From the NCBI GenBank assembly GCA_023426225.1, contig JAFABD010000094.1, positions 1 through 6,769 on the forward strand: a stretch of DNA of 6,769 bases. The letters are read 5' to 3'. The DNA comes from Pseudomonadota bacterium. GTDB taxonomy: Bacteria > Pseudomonadota > Alphaproteobacteria > Sphingomonadales > Sphingomonadaceae. Of this stretch, positions 1-6,619 are shown piece by piece. The position numbers and the translations under genes were made by a program. Each line of letters opens with the position of its first letter. Within the stretch, counting starts at the first letter, position 1. The notes beneath the pieces are model-generated. The model was given only the letters and a program-made list of their open reading frames with translations. It was not told the origin of the DNA and did not search any database.

Positions 1-169
1 GGGCGGCGGCGGGCGCAGGCTGGGCCGGCGCGGCGCGCGGCGCGGCCGGTTCGTCGAAACCGGGGGGAAGCAGCGATTCGGGCTTGTCCTGCCCGAGCGC
101 CGGCACGCCGACCGCGACCAGCGCCCCGAACAGGGCGGCGCGACGTGCCTTACTTGGCGAGGTTTTCAA
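1..169 (-). CDS. Exported Ala/Pro-rich protein, N-terminal fragment
   Basis: This is a partial reading frame whose 3' part lies outside the window; 56 codons are visible. I place the start at a TTG (plus-strand bases 167-169) because an AAGGTGG Shine-Dalgarno-like stretch lies six bases before it. A GTG seven codons further upstream (start at 190) is the alternative. The N-terminus reads like a Sec signal peptide: a basic stretch (MKTSPSKARR), a hydrophobic core (AALFGALVAVGVPAL), then a likely cleavage after the Gly-Gln region near residue 25. The mature start contains DKPESLLPPGFDEP and then becomes an Ala/Pro-rich linker up to the window edge. It overlaps the end of the small membrane protein gene by 20 bases, so the two are probably translated from one mRNA. 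I do not recognise the family. An envelope or periplasmic location is inferred from the signal peptide only. Confidence 0.6.
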   Translation of the reverse strand, partial: MKTSPSKARRAALFGALVAVGVPALGQDKPESLLPPGFDEPAAPRAAPAQPAPAAA

Positions 170-287
170 GCGGGACCACCTTCTCCACACGCGTCGGTTC
201 CTTCACGCTGGTGCGGGTCGACAGATAGAGGACGCCCCCGACCAGGAGCACGATGACGAGAAGGAGCAGGGCAAGCGAACGCGACAT
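150..287 (-). CDS. Small single-pass membrane protein, 45 residues
   Basis: The protein is 45 residues: a short MSRS head, a very hydrophobic helix (about residues 5-22, rich in Leu and Val), then a polar tail (STRTSVKEPTRVEKVV) ending in ENLAK. The layout suggests a bitopic inner-membrane protein with a short periplasmic tail, or an uncleaved signal anchor. The ATG at 287 is the only reasonable start, because the open frame upstream has no ATG, GTG or TTG close by and runs antisense through aroK. There is no clear Shine-Dalgarno; the bases just before the ATG are GCC followed by a T run. Its stop lies inside the start of the next minus-strand gene, which argues for a real coupled gene rather than a chance frame. 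The family and function are not recognised. Confidence 0.6.
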   Translation of the reverse strand: MSRSLALLLLVIVLLVGGVLYLSTRTSVKEPTRVEKVVPLENLAK

Positions 288-290
288 GAA

Positions 291-326
291 AAAAGGCCCG
301 TGATCTGAAAAACGACGCCGCCTTTT
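291..326. repeat. Inverted repeat in the divergent intergenic region
   Basis: AAAAGGC at 291-297 is exactly complementary to GCCTTTT at 320-326, with 22 bases between. In minus-strand RNA the second arm would end four bases before the ATG of the 45-residue protein. On the plus strand the far arm touches the proposed -35 of aroK. It could be a leader hairpin or an operator-like site, but seven base pairs is short and may be chance. Confidence 0.3.
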
Positions 327-353
327 GCCCGACAGGCAGCACCGCTGTATAGC
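325..353 (+). promoter_or_regulatory. Candidate sigma70-type promoter of aroK
   Basis: TTGCCC at 325-330 (four of six matches to TTGACA) is separated by exactly 17 bases from TATAGC at 348-353 (four of six matches to TATAAT). The form is common in alphaproteobacteria. A start point about seven bases beyond the -10 falls near 360, only a few bases before the aroK ATG at 363. No Shine-Dalgarno is visible there, so the aroK transcript may be leaderless or nearly so. The match is by eye. Confidence 0.5.
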
Positions 354-362
354 CCCCCGAAG

Positions 363-902
363 ATGTTGGAAGCGCAAGCGAGCGAACGCCCCTGGACGGG
401 GAAGCCGATCGTCCTGGTCGGCCTGATGGGTGCGGGCAAGACGACGGTGGGCCGTCGGCTGGCCCAGCGGCTGCGGTTGCCGTTCGTCGATGCCGATCAC
501 GAGATCGAGCGCGCGGCGGGGATGACCGTGACCGATATTTTCGACCGGTTCGGCGAGGCGCATTTCCGCGACGGCGAACGGCGCGTGATCGCGCGGCTGA
601 TCGACGGGACGCCCCGCGTGGTGGCGACCGGCGGCGGCGCGTTCATCAATCCCGAGACGCGCGCGCTGATCCTCGACCGGGCGCTGGCGATCTGGCTCGA
701 TGCCGAGCCGGCGGTGCTCGCCGACCGCGTGCGGCGGCGCGACACGCGCCCGCTGCTGCGCGGCCGCGACCCCGAAGAGACGCTGCGCGCGCTGGCCGCG
801 GTGCGCAACCCGCTCTATGCGCTGGCGCCGGTGCGGGTGAAAAGCGTCGCCGGCCCGCACGAAATGACCGTCGAAGCGATCCTGAAGGCCCTGAACCTGT
901 GA
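363..902 (+). CDS. aroK: Shikimate kinase
   Basis: This enzyme phosphorylates shikimate at the 3-hydroxyl with ATP, the fifth step of the shikimate pathway to chorismate and aromatic amino acids, in the cytoplasm. The 179 residues are close to the usual 170-200. Visible motifs are the Walker A loop GLMGAGKTT (20-28), the DAD shikimate/Mg site (43-45), FRDGE with the substrate Arg (69), the GGG shikimate-binding turn (90-92), the lid segment RDTRPLL (126-132) and the C-terminal RNPLY Arg (148). The ATG at 363 is preceded by no good ribosome site, but a promoter with a start point around 360 explains this as a near-leaderless message. The TGA overlaps the GTG of aroB by four bases. The aroK/aroL paralogue distinction cannot be made from sequence alone; aroK is used because of the aroB neighbour. 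Confidence 0.96.
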   Translation: MLEAQASERPWTGKPIVLVGLMGAGKTTVGRRLAQRLRLPFVDADHEIERAAGMTVTDIFDRFGEAHFRDGERRVIARLIDGTPRVVATGGGAFINPETRALILDRALAIWLDAEPAVLADRVRRRDTRPLLRGRDPEETLRALAAVRNPLYALAPVRVKSVAGPHEMTVEAILKALNL

Positions 903-1999
903 CCATCGTTCCCGTCGCGCTGGGCGCGCGCAGCTATGACGTCCGCATCGAGGCGGGGCTGATCGCCCGCGCGGGCGAGATCCTGGCCCCGCTGGCGCGC
1001 GGACGGCCGATGCCGATCGTCACCGACGCCAATCTGCGCCCGCACCTGGCGACGCTGCGCGCCGGCCTGGACGCGGCGGGAATCGCGAGCGAGGCGATCG
1101 TGCTGCCGCCCGGCGAGGGCACCAAGAGCTGGGCCGAGCTGGAGGCGCTGACCGACCGGCTGCTGGGCCTGGGCGTCGAGCGCAGCGACCATGTCATCGC
1201 GCTGGGCGGCGGCGTGATCGGCGACCTGGTCGGCTTTGCCACCGCGATCCTGAAGCGCGGCTGCGGGTTCGTGCAGATCCCGACGACGCTGCTTGCCCAG
1301 GTCGATTCGTCGGTGGGCGGCAAGACCGCGATCAACACGCGCGCGGGCAAGAACCTGATCGGCGCGTTCCACCAGCCGGCGATGGTGCTGATCGACCCGC
1401 AGGTGCTCGACACGCTGCCCGCCCGCCAGTTGCGCGCGGGCTATGCCGAGGTCGTCAAATACGGGCTGATCGACGATCCCCGGTTCTTTGAATGGTGCGA
1501 GGCGAATGCCGCCGCGCTGCTGGCGGGCGACCCGGCGGCGCGCGCGCATGCCATCGCGCATTCGGTGGCGGCCAAGGCGCGGATCGTCGCCGAGGACGAA
1601 CGCGAGACGCGCGGGCGGCGCGCGCTGCTGAACCTCGGCCACACCTTTGGCCATGCGCTCGAGGCCGAGACGGGTTTTTCGGAACGGCTGTTCCATGGCG
1701 AAGGCGTCGCGGCCGGGACCGCGCTCGCCTATGGCTTTTCGGCGGCGCAGGGGTTGTGCCCGGCCGAGGATGCCGCGCGCGTGGCGGCGCATCTGCGCGC
1801 CGTCGGGCTGCCCGACGGGCTGGCCGCGACGGGGATCGCCGCCGACGGCGCCGCGCTGGTCGCGCACATGCTGCACGACAAGAAGATGGCGGGCGGCACG
1901 CTGCCCTTCCTGCTCGCGCGCGGCATCGGGCAGACCTATCTCAACAAGACGGTCGACCTCGACGCGGTGGCGGCGTTCCTCGACGCGCAGCCGCGCTGA
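899..1999 (+). CDS. aroB: 3-dehydroquinate synthase
   Basis: The enzyme converts DAHP to 3-dehydroquinate, the second step of the shikimate pathway, using NAD+ and a divalent metal (Zn or Co) in the cytoplasm. The 366 residues match the family length of about 360-380. The N-terminal Rossmann-like half carries GGGVIGD (103-109) and PTTLLAQVDSSVGGKTAIN (128-146). The metal ligands expected for the family are present: Glu184 in GYAEVVKYG, His248 in NLGHTFGH and His266 in FHGEG. HDKK (336-339) is also conserved. The GTG start shares GTGA with the aroK stop, and GAAGG lies about ten bases upstream inside aroK, so translation is likely coupled. Pairing with aroK is common in proteobacteria. Nothing looks missing or damaged. 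Confidence 0.97.
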   Translation: MTIVPVALGARSYDVRIEAGLIARAGEILAPLARGRPMPIVTDANLRPHLATLRAGLDAAGIASEAIVLPPGEGTKSWAELEALTDRLLGLGVERSDHVIALGGGVIGDLVGFATAILKRGCGFVQIPTTLLAQVDSSVGGKTAINTRAGKNLIGAFHQPAMVLIDPQVLDTLPARQLRAGYAEVVKYGLIDDPRFFEWCEANAAALLAGDPAARAHAIAHSVAAKARIVAEDERETRGRRALLNLGHTFGHALEAETGFSERLFHGEGVAAGTALAYGFSAAQGLCPAEDAARVAAHLRAVGLPDGLAATGIAADGAALVAHMLHDKKMAGGTLPFLLARGIGQTYLNKTVDLDAVAAFLDAQPR

Positions 2000-2006
2000 A
2001 CCCGGG

Positions 2007-2384
2007 ATGGCGGCGCGCGCGATCGGCTGGCTGCTCGACGCCGACGATCGCGACCGGCTGTTCGCACGCTTCCCGCCGCGCTGGCCCGACGCCATCGCGC
2101 ACCACGTCACGCTGGCCTTCGCGACCGACGCGCCGCTGCCCGCGACACCGGCCGAGGCGGCGGTGGTGGGGCATGTCGACGACGGTGCGGGGGTGGAGGC
2201 GCTGGTCGTCGCGATCGACGGCGAGACCATGCGCCCCGACGGCAGCCGCTATCACATCACCTGGTCGATCGACCGTGCGCGGGGACGCACGCCGCGCGAG
2301 AGCAACGACGTGCTGGCGGCGCACGGCTGGACGCCGATCGCGCCGCCGATCGCGATCCGGCTGATCCCCGGGCGGATCGACTGA
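2007..2384 (+). CDS. Small 2H-phosphoesterase-like protein
   Basis: A 125-residue cytoplasmic protein with no signal peptide or membrane segment. It has two His-hydrophobic-Thr motifs: HVTLAF with His33 and Thr35, and HITWSI with His83 and Thr85, 50 residues apart. Paired H-x-T motifs are the hallmark of the 2H phosphoesterase superfamily (LigT/ThpR, cyclic phosphodiesterases, the phosphodiesterase domain of tRNA ligases), which acts on 2',3'-cyclic or 2'-5' phosphodiesters. After the second motif comes an Arg-rich GRTPRESND segment and a closing WTPIAPPIAIRLIPGR strand region. It is shorter than LigT (about 180 residues), so it is either a compact relative or a look-alike. The ATG lies seven bases after the aroB stop with only CCCGGG before it, suggesting reinitiation by ribosomes leaving aroB. 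The substrate is unknown. The gene is well supported; the 2H assignment is an inference from motifs. Confidence 0.75.
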   Translation: MAARAIGWLLDADDRDRLFARFPPRWPDAIAHHVTLAFATDAPLPATPAEAAVVGHVDDGAGVEALVVAIDGETMRPDGSRYHITWSIDRARGRTPRESNDVLAAHGWTPIAPPIAIRLIPGRID

Positions 2385-2442
2385 CCGCCCGCGACGTGCG
2401 GGGCATTGCCGTCGGCGACGACGCGGCTTACCCATCGCGGTC

Positions 2443-4344
2443 ATGCGCATCCTGACCCTTGCCCTGAGCGCGACGACGATGCTGGTCGCGCCTGCTCTCG
2501 CCCTCTCCCCCCTCCATGCCCAGACGCGGCAGGCGGCGGTGCCCGCGCCGATCCTGACGACGCCCGAGGCGCGCGACGTGTGGACGCACGCGCGCCCCGA
2601 GATCGCGCGCGTCACGCACGTCGCGCTGGACCTGAGCGTCGATTTCGCGACGCGGACGCTGAAGGGGACCGCGACGCTCGACCTGCTGACCGCACCGGGC
2701 GCGAAGGAGATCGTGCTCGACGACGACGGGCTGGCGATCGCGCGGATCACCGACGGCGCTGGCCGGCCGCTCGCCTATACCGTCGGCAAGGCCGAGGGCG
2801 AGATCGGCGCGCCGCTGACCGTGACGCTGAACGGCGCGCGGCGGATCGTCGTGCATTACGCGACCGCGCCCGGCGCATCGGCGCTCCAGTGGCTCGACCC
2901 GGCGCTGACCGCAGGCAAGAAGAAGCCCTATCTGTTCAGCCAGGGCCAGCCGATCAACAATCGCAGCTGGATTCCGACGCAGGACAGCCCCGGCATCCGC
3001 CAGACCTGGGAAGCGACGCTGACCGTCCCCGCCGACCTGGTCGCGGTGATGAGCGGCGAGCGGATCGACGGCGCCAAGGGCGTCCCCGCGGGCGAAGGAC
3101 GCCACCGCTTCCGTTTCCGCATGGACCGGCCGGTGCCGCCCTATCTGATCGCGATGGCGATAGGCGACCTGGCGTTCAAGCCGGTGGGGCCGCGCGCGGG
3201 CGTGTGGACCGAACCCGCCATGCTCGACGCCGCCGCGGCCGAGGTCGCCGATGTCGAGAAGATGATCGACGCGGCGCAGGCGCTGTACGGCCCCTATCGC
3301 TGGGGCCGCTACGACATGCTCGTCCTGCCGCCGAGCTTTCCGTATGGGGGTATGGAGAACCCCACCCTCACCTTCCTGACGCCGACGATCATCACCGGCG
3401 ACAAGTCGAACGTCGACGTGGTGGCGCACGAACTGGCGCATAGCTGGTCGGGCAATCTCGTCACCAACGCCACCTGGTCGGACAGCTGGCTGAACGAGGG
3501 CTTCACCACCTATTTCGAGAACCGCATCATGGAGGCGGTGTACGGCAAGGAACGCGCCGCGACCGACGCCGACCTGGAATGGGACGGGCTGAAGAAGGAC
3601 GTCGCCGATGCCGGGGGCGCCGCGGCGCCGACGACGCGGCTGCACGGCGATCCGGGCGCGACCTTCGGCCAGCTCGATTATTTCAAGGGCTCGACCTTCC
3701 TGCGCACGATCGAGCAGACCGTGGGACGCGCGCGCTGGGACGTCTATCTGCGCGGCTATTTCGATCGCCATGCCTTCCAGCCGCAGACGACCGCGGGCTT
3801 TCTGGCGGACCTGCGCGCGCACCTGATCCGCGGCGACCGCGTGCTGGAGGAAAAGCTCCAGCTCGACCGCTGGGCCTATCAGCCGGGCGTCCCCGAGAAT
3901 GCCGTGCATGTTCAGTCGGCGACGCTGAAGGCGATCGACGCGCAGCTTGCCGCGATCAATGCCGGCGGGCCGGCGGCAGCGGTCGATCCGAAGGGCTGGT
4001 CGACGCAGCAATGGCTGCGCTTCCTCAACGGGATCGACCGGCGGCAGACGCCCGCGCGGCTGAAGGAACTCGACGAGACGCTGGGGCTTTCGGCGTCGAC
4101 CAACGCCTATGTGCTGTCGGCCTGGGGCGAACTGGTGATCGCCAATCGCTATGATCCCGCAATCCCCGCAGTCGAACGGCTGGTGGGCAGCGTGGGCCGC
4201 GGACTGCTGATCTATCCGATCTACAAGGATCTGGTGGCGCAGGGCGACTGGGGCAAGCCGATCGCGCAGCGCCTCTATGCCAAGTACAAGGCCGGTTATC
4301 ACCCCAATGTCGTCGCCGGGGTGGCGCGCATCTTGGGTCAGTAA
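2443..4344 (+). CDS. Exported M1-family zinc metallopeptidase (aminopeptidase)
   Basis: A 633-residue peptidase expected to remove N-terminal residues from peptides outside the cytoplasm. Residues 1-26 form a Sec signal peptide, with likely cleavage after LHA (26). An N-terminal beta domain (about 45-235) precedes the thermolysin-like domain. That domain shows the exopeptidase motif GGMEN (302-306), the zinc site HELAH (329-333), a third ligand Glu352 in NEGFTTYFE exactly 18 residues after His333, general base Glu330, and the probable transition-state Tyr413 in DYFKG. The last 140 residues are helical and end like the leukotriene-A4-hydrolase C-terminal domain (YPIYKDL, then a KAGYHPN segment). 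Length and layout match bacterial LTA4H/cold-active aminopeptidase relatives rather than the larger PepN. It lies 58 bases after the 2H-like gene, with no strong Shine-Dalgarno before the ATG. Substrate preference cannot be read from sequence, and epoxide hydrolase activity should not be assumed. Confidence 0.93.
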   Translation: MRILTLALSATTMLVAPALALSPLHAQTRQAAVPAPILTTPEARDVWTHARPEIARVTHVALDLSVDFATRTLKGTATLDLLTAPGAKEIVLDDDGLAIARITDGAGRPLAYTVGKAEGEIGAPLTVTLNGARRIVVHYATAPGASALQWLDPALTAGKKKPYLFSQGQPINNRSWIPTQDSPGIRQTWEATLTVPADLVAVMSGERIDGAKGVPAGEGRHRFRFRMDRPVPPYLIAMAIGDLAFKPVGPRAGVWTEPAMLDAAAAEVADVEKMIDAAQALYGPYRWGRYDMLVLPPSFPYGGMENPTLTFLTPTIITGDKSNVDVVAHELAHSWSGNLVTNATWSDSWLNEGFTTYFENRIMEAVYGKERAATDADLEWDGLKKDVADAGGAAAPTTRLHGDPGATFGQLDYFKGSTFLRTIEQTVGRARWDVYLRGYFDRHAFQPQTTAGFLADLRAHLIRGDRVLEEKLQLDRWAYQPGVPENAVHVQSATLKAIDAQLAAINAGGPAAAVDPKGWSTQQWLRFLNGIDRRQTPARLKELDETLGLSASTNAYVLSAWGELVIANRYDPAIPAVERLVGSVGRGLLIYPIYKDLVAQGDWGKPIAQRLYAKYKAGYHPNVVAGVARILGQ

Positions 4345-4355
4345 GCGAAGGTCGT

Positions 4356-4387
4356 CGGGCGGCGGCGGGAAAGGCCCGTCCCGCCCG
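4356..4387. terminator. GC-rich hairpin between convergent genes, possible terminator
   Basis: CGGGCGG (4356-4362) pairs with CCGCCCG (4381-4387), and inside it CGGG (4366-4369) pairs with CCCG (4375-4378) around an AAAGG loop. It starts 12 bases after the peptidase stop and lies beyond the DUF423 stop on the other strand, where a shared terminator would be expected. There is no U-tract on either side, so it is not a textbook intrinsic terminator. Rho-dependent ending, or simple 3'-end protection, is equally possible. Confidence 0.35.
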
Positions 4388-4417
4388 CACCGTCGCCCGG
4401 AGCCGCATTTCCTGAGC

Positions 4418-4432
4418 CGTCGACCGTCGACG
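4418..4432. repeat. Short near-perfect palindrome in the convergent spacer
   Basis: CGTCGAC (4418-4424), one central base, then GTCGACG (4426-4432) form a 7-bp inverted repeat that also contains two GTCGAC hexamers. As RNA the tight centre would open to a small loop. It is about 20 bases past the DUF423 stop on the minus strand, with no T-run after it in either direction. It may add to transcription ending between the two convergent units, or be a chance product of GC-rich sequence. Confidence 0.25.
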
Positions 4433-4451
4433 CGGCCGAGTTCAAAATGCG

Positions 4452-4826
4452 CTAGCCCCGCCCGCGTGCGGCATGGACGGCGAGCCAGAGCCAGCCGCCG
4501 ATCATCGTCGCACCGCCGATCGGCGTCACCGCGCCCAGCCAGTGCGGCGCGCCGAGCGCCATCGCATAAAGCGTCAGCGCGAACACGGCCGCACCGACGA
4601 CGAACGCCCAGCCGGGACCGCGCGCGCCCATGCGCAGCGCAACGAGCGCCGCGAGCGCATGGGCGAGCTGATAATGCCCGCCGGTACGCAGCCATTCGGC
4701 CGCCTGGCCGACGGCGCCGTGTGCGCCGAACGCCCCCGCGGCGACGGCGAGCGCGCCCGACAGCGCGGCGAGCATCGCCAGCAACCGCCCGGCCTGCGCG
4801 GCGTGCGGTGCGTCAGCCGCGGTCAT
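4452..4826 (-). CDS. DUF423 family inner-membrane protein
   Basis: A 124-residue protein with four predicted membrane helices (about 13-31, 52-68, 72-90 and 97-117), the usual size and topology of DUF423 (YgdD/TMEM256-like) proteins. Family features visible are GAFGAHG (31-37) after the first helix, the GGHYQLAHALA segment (49-59) entering the second, and the TPIGG...GGW pattern (101-112) in the last. The biochemical role of the family is not established. The ATG at 4826 sits inside the stop of the antiporter gene (ATGA, four-base overlap) and is preceded by GGAGG four bases away. Both point to coupled translation with the antiporter. The TAG stop faces the peptidase gene across a 107-base spacer. 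Confidence 0.92.
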   Translation of the reverse strand: MTAADAPHAAQAGRLLAMLAALSGALAVAAGAFGAHGAVGQAAEWLRTGGHYQLAHALAALVALRMGARGPGWAFVVGAAVFALTLYAMALGAPHWLGAVTPIGGATMIGGWLWLAVHAARGRG

Positions 4827-6619
4827 GCGCCCTCCGCCGCCGGCGCGTCGTCCGGCTTTTCGGGAGCGTCGGTATTGGCGTGGCTGAACATGATGTGCCG
4901 CGCGGCATAGAGATCATTCTGCTCCTTCTGCACCTTGAGCCGTTCATAGTCGCGGCGGCGATACTCGCTTTCGGTCCGGTCGATTTCGGCGAGGTCGACG
5001 CCGACCGCCTCCATCGCGCGGCGGCCCATGACGATCGCGCTTTCGAGTACCTCGCGCACCACGCCCGCGACAGGGGCGCCGCGCAGCTTCATCACCGAGC
5101 GCCGGTCGAAGGCGCGCACGAAGATCGCCGCGCGCGGGAAGCTGTGATGGATCGCCTCGACCGATTCGGTATCGAGGCCGTCGCCGTCCTGGCAGAACAG
5201 GATCAGTTCGGCCTCCTCCGCCCCCGCGCGGCGGAGCAGGTCGACGCGCGTGCCGTCGCCATAATAGACCTTCATCCCGAAATCGCCCGCGGTGCGGATC
5301 ATCTCGACGTCGTTGTCGATGATCGTCACGGGGATCTTCTGACCGATCAGCATCTGGGCGACCGTCTGGCCGAAGCGGCCATAGCCGACGACGATCGCGT
5401 TGCTGCCGTCGCCCTGGGGCTCGTCCTCCGCCTCGGCCTGCGGGCCGGCGACCTCGTCGGTGCGCAGGCGGCGCGCGAGCATCATCAGGAACGGCGTGGT
5501 GGCCATCGACAGCGTGATGATCGCGCCGAACACGCTCGCCGCCTCGTTCTCGATCAGCAGCGCGCGCTGCGCCTGGGCGAAGAGGACGAAACCGAACTCG
5601 CCGCCCTGGCTGAGCAGCAGCCCGAGCCCGAACGCCTGGCGCACCGGCATGCCGAACAGCCGCGCGATGCCGGTGATGAGCACGGTCTTCGCGGTGATGA
5701 GCGCGAGCGCCATGCCCGCGACGAACAGCGGCCGGTCGGCGATAGCGTGGAGGTTGAGCGACATGCCGACCGCGAGGAAGAACAGCCCGAGCAGGATCGC
5801 GCGGAACGGCTCGACATCGGCCTCGAGCTCGTGCCGATAGGGCGAGTCGGCGAGCATCACGCCCGCGATGAACGCCCCCAGCGCCGCCGACAGCCCCAGC
5901 GCCTGCATGATCGCCGCGCTGGCGATCACCGCGAACAGCCCGGCAAAGACGAACATCTCGCGTTCGCCCAGATTGCCGATCAGCCGGAAGAAGGGGCGCA
6001 GCAGGAAACGGCCCGCGAGCACCAGCCCGACGATCGCCGCGACGGTGTAGGCGCCGAGCACCCATCCCGGCGGTCCGCCCTGGTCGGCCGGATTGCGCGA
6101 GAGGGCAGCGACGATCGTGATGAGCGGGACGATCGACAGGTCCTGGAACAGCAGGATCGCGAAGGCGCGTTCGCCGAAGGGCGTGCGCAACCGCCCCGCC
6201 GACTGGAGCATCGGCAGCACCTGCGCGGTCGACGACAGCGCGAGCGGCAGCCCGAGCGCGAGCGACGCGCCGAGCGAGAAGTGCGTCGACCAGACGATCG
6301 CCGAGACGACGAGGCCGCACAGCACCACCTGGATCAGGCCGAGCCCGAAGATGTCGCGCCGCATCCGCCAGAGCCGGCTGGGGCTGAGTTCGAGCCCGAC
6401 GAGGAACAGCAGCAGCGCGATGCCGAGTTCGGCGATTCCCATCTTCGACTGCGCGCCGCCGACGAGCCCGAGCACCTGCGGCCCGACGATCGCGCCGGCG
6501 ACAAGGAAGCCCAGCGTGGCGCCGAGCCCCAACCGGCGGAACAGCAGGACGAACACCAGCGCGAAGCCGAGCAGCGGCACCCCGTCGCGCAGCAGCGACA
6601 TGCTGCCATGATCGTCCAT
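4823..6619 (-). CDS. CPA2-family cation:proton antiporter with RCK/TrkA-N domain (Kef type)
   Basis: A 598-residue inner-membrane transporter predicted to exchange K+ (or Na+) for H+. Residues 8-385 hold about 12-13 hydrophobic helices. They include the LFQDLSIVPL helix (157-166) with the conserved Gln-Asp, and the HELEADVEPF loop (263-272), which corresponds to the regulatory Q-loop HALESDIEPF of E. coli KefC. An acidic linker (about 387-405) leads to a Rossmann-type RCK/TrkA-N domain with VVGYGRFG (411-417) and the strand-end Asp435, for nucleotide binding. The tail after about 570 is Asp/Ala/Pro-rich and probably disordered. Length matches KefB/KefC (about 600-620). The ATG at 6619 is chosen over the Met at codon 7 because GAGGAG lies eight bases before it. 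Glutathione gating as in E. coli Kef is plausible but not shown, and no KefF/KefG-like subunit is visible, so I give no symbol. Confidence 0.93.
   Translation of the reverse strand: MDDHGSMSLLRDGVPLLGFALVFVLLFRRLGLGATLGFLVAGAIVGPQVLGLVGGAQSKMGIAELGIALLLFLVGLELSPSRLWRMRRDIFGLGLIQVVLCGLVVSAIVWSTHFSLGASLALGLPLALSSTAQVLPMLQSAGRLRTPFGERAFAILLFQDLSIVPLITIVAALSRNPADQGGPPGWVLGAYTVAAIVGLVLAGRFLLRPFFRLIGNLGEREMFVFAGLFAVIASAAIMQALGLSAALGAFIAGVMLADSPYRHELEADVEPFRAILLGLFFLAVGMSLNLHAIADRPLFVAGMALALITAKTVLITGIARLFGMPVRQAFGLGLLLSQGGEFGFVLFAQAQRALLIENEAASVFGAIITLSMATTPFLMMLARRLRTDEVAGPQAEAEDEPQGDGSNAIVVGYGRFGQTVAQMLIGQKIPVTIIDNDVEMIRTAGDFGMKVYYGDGTRVDLLRRAGAEEAELILFCQDGDGLDTESVEAIHHSFPRAAIFVRAFDRRSVMKLRGAPVAGVVREVLESAIVMGRRAMEAVGVDLAEIDRTESEYRRRDYERLKVQKEQNDLYAARHIMFSHANTDAPEKPDDAPAAEGA

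Noticed and set aside
340..362. TATACA on the minus strand (overlapping the aroK -10) as the promoter of the small membrane gene
   Set aside because: No -35 with acceptable sequence and spacing is visible inside aroK, so only the plus-strand promoter was listed.
815..2230. A 471-codon open frame antisense to aroB and the 2H-like gene
   Set aside because: It is Arg/Ala/Gln/His-rich with no domain-like pattern and lies exactly opposite well-supported genes; GC-rich codon third positions create such frames.
2388..2402. CCCGC/GCGGG hairpin just after the 2H-like gene as a terminator
   Set aside because: Only five base pairs and no T-run follows; too weak to call in this GC-rich context.
2428..4695. 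A 755-codon open frame antisense to the M1 peptidase
   Set aside because: Its composition is Arg/Gly/Asp/His-rich shadow sequence, and it conflicts with a peptidase that has a complete active site; its 5' part is also out-of-frame DUF423.
4944..6320. A 458-codon open frame in a second minus-strand frame within the antiporter gene
   Set aside because: It is Arg/Ala/Gly-rich with no hydrophobic helices, while the overlapping frame encodes a clear transporter.
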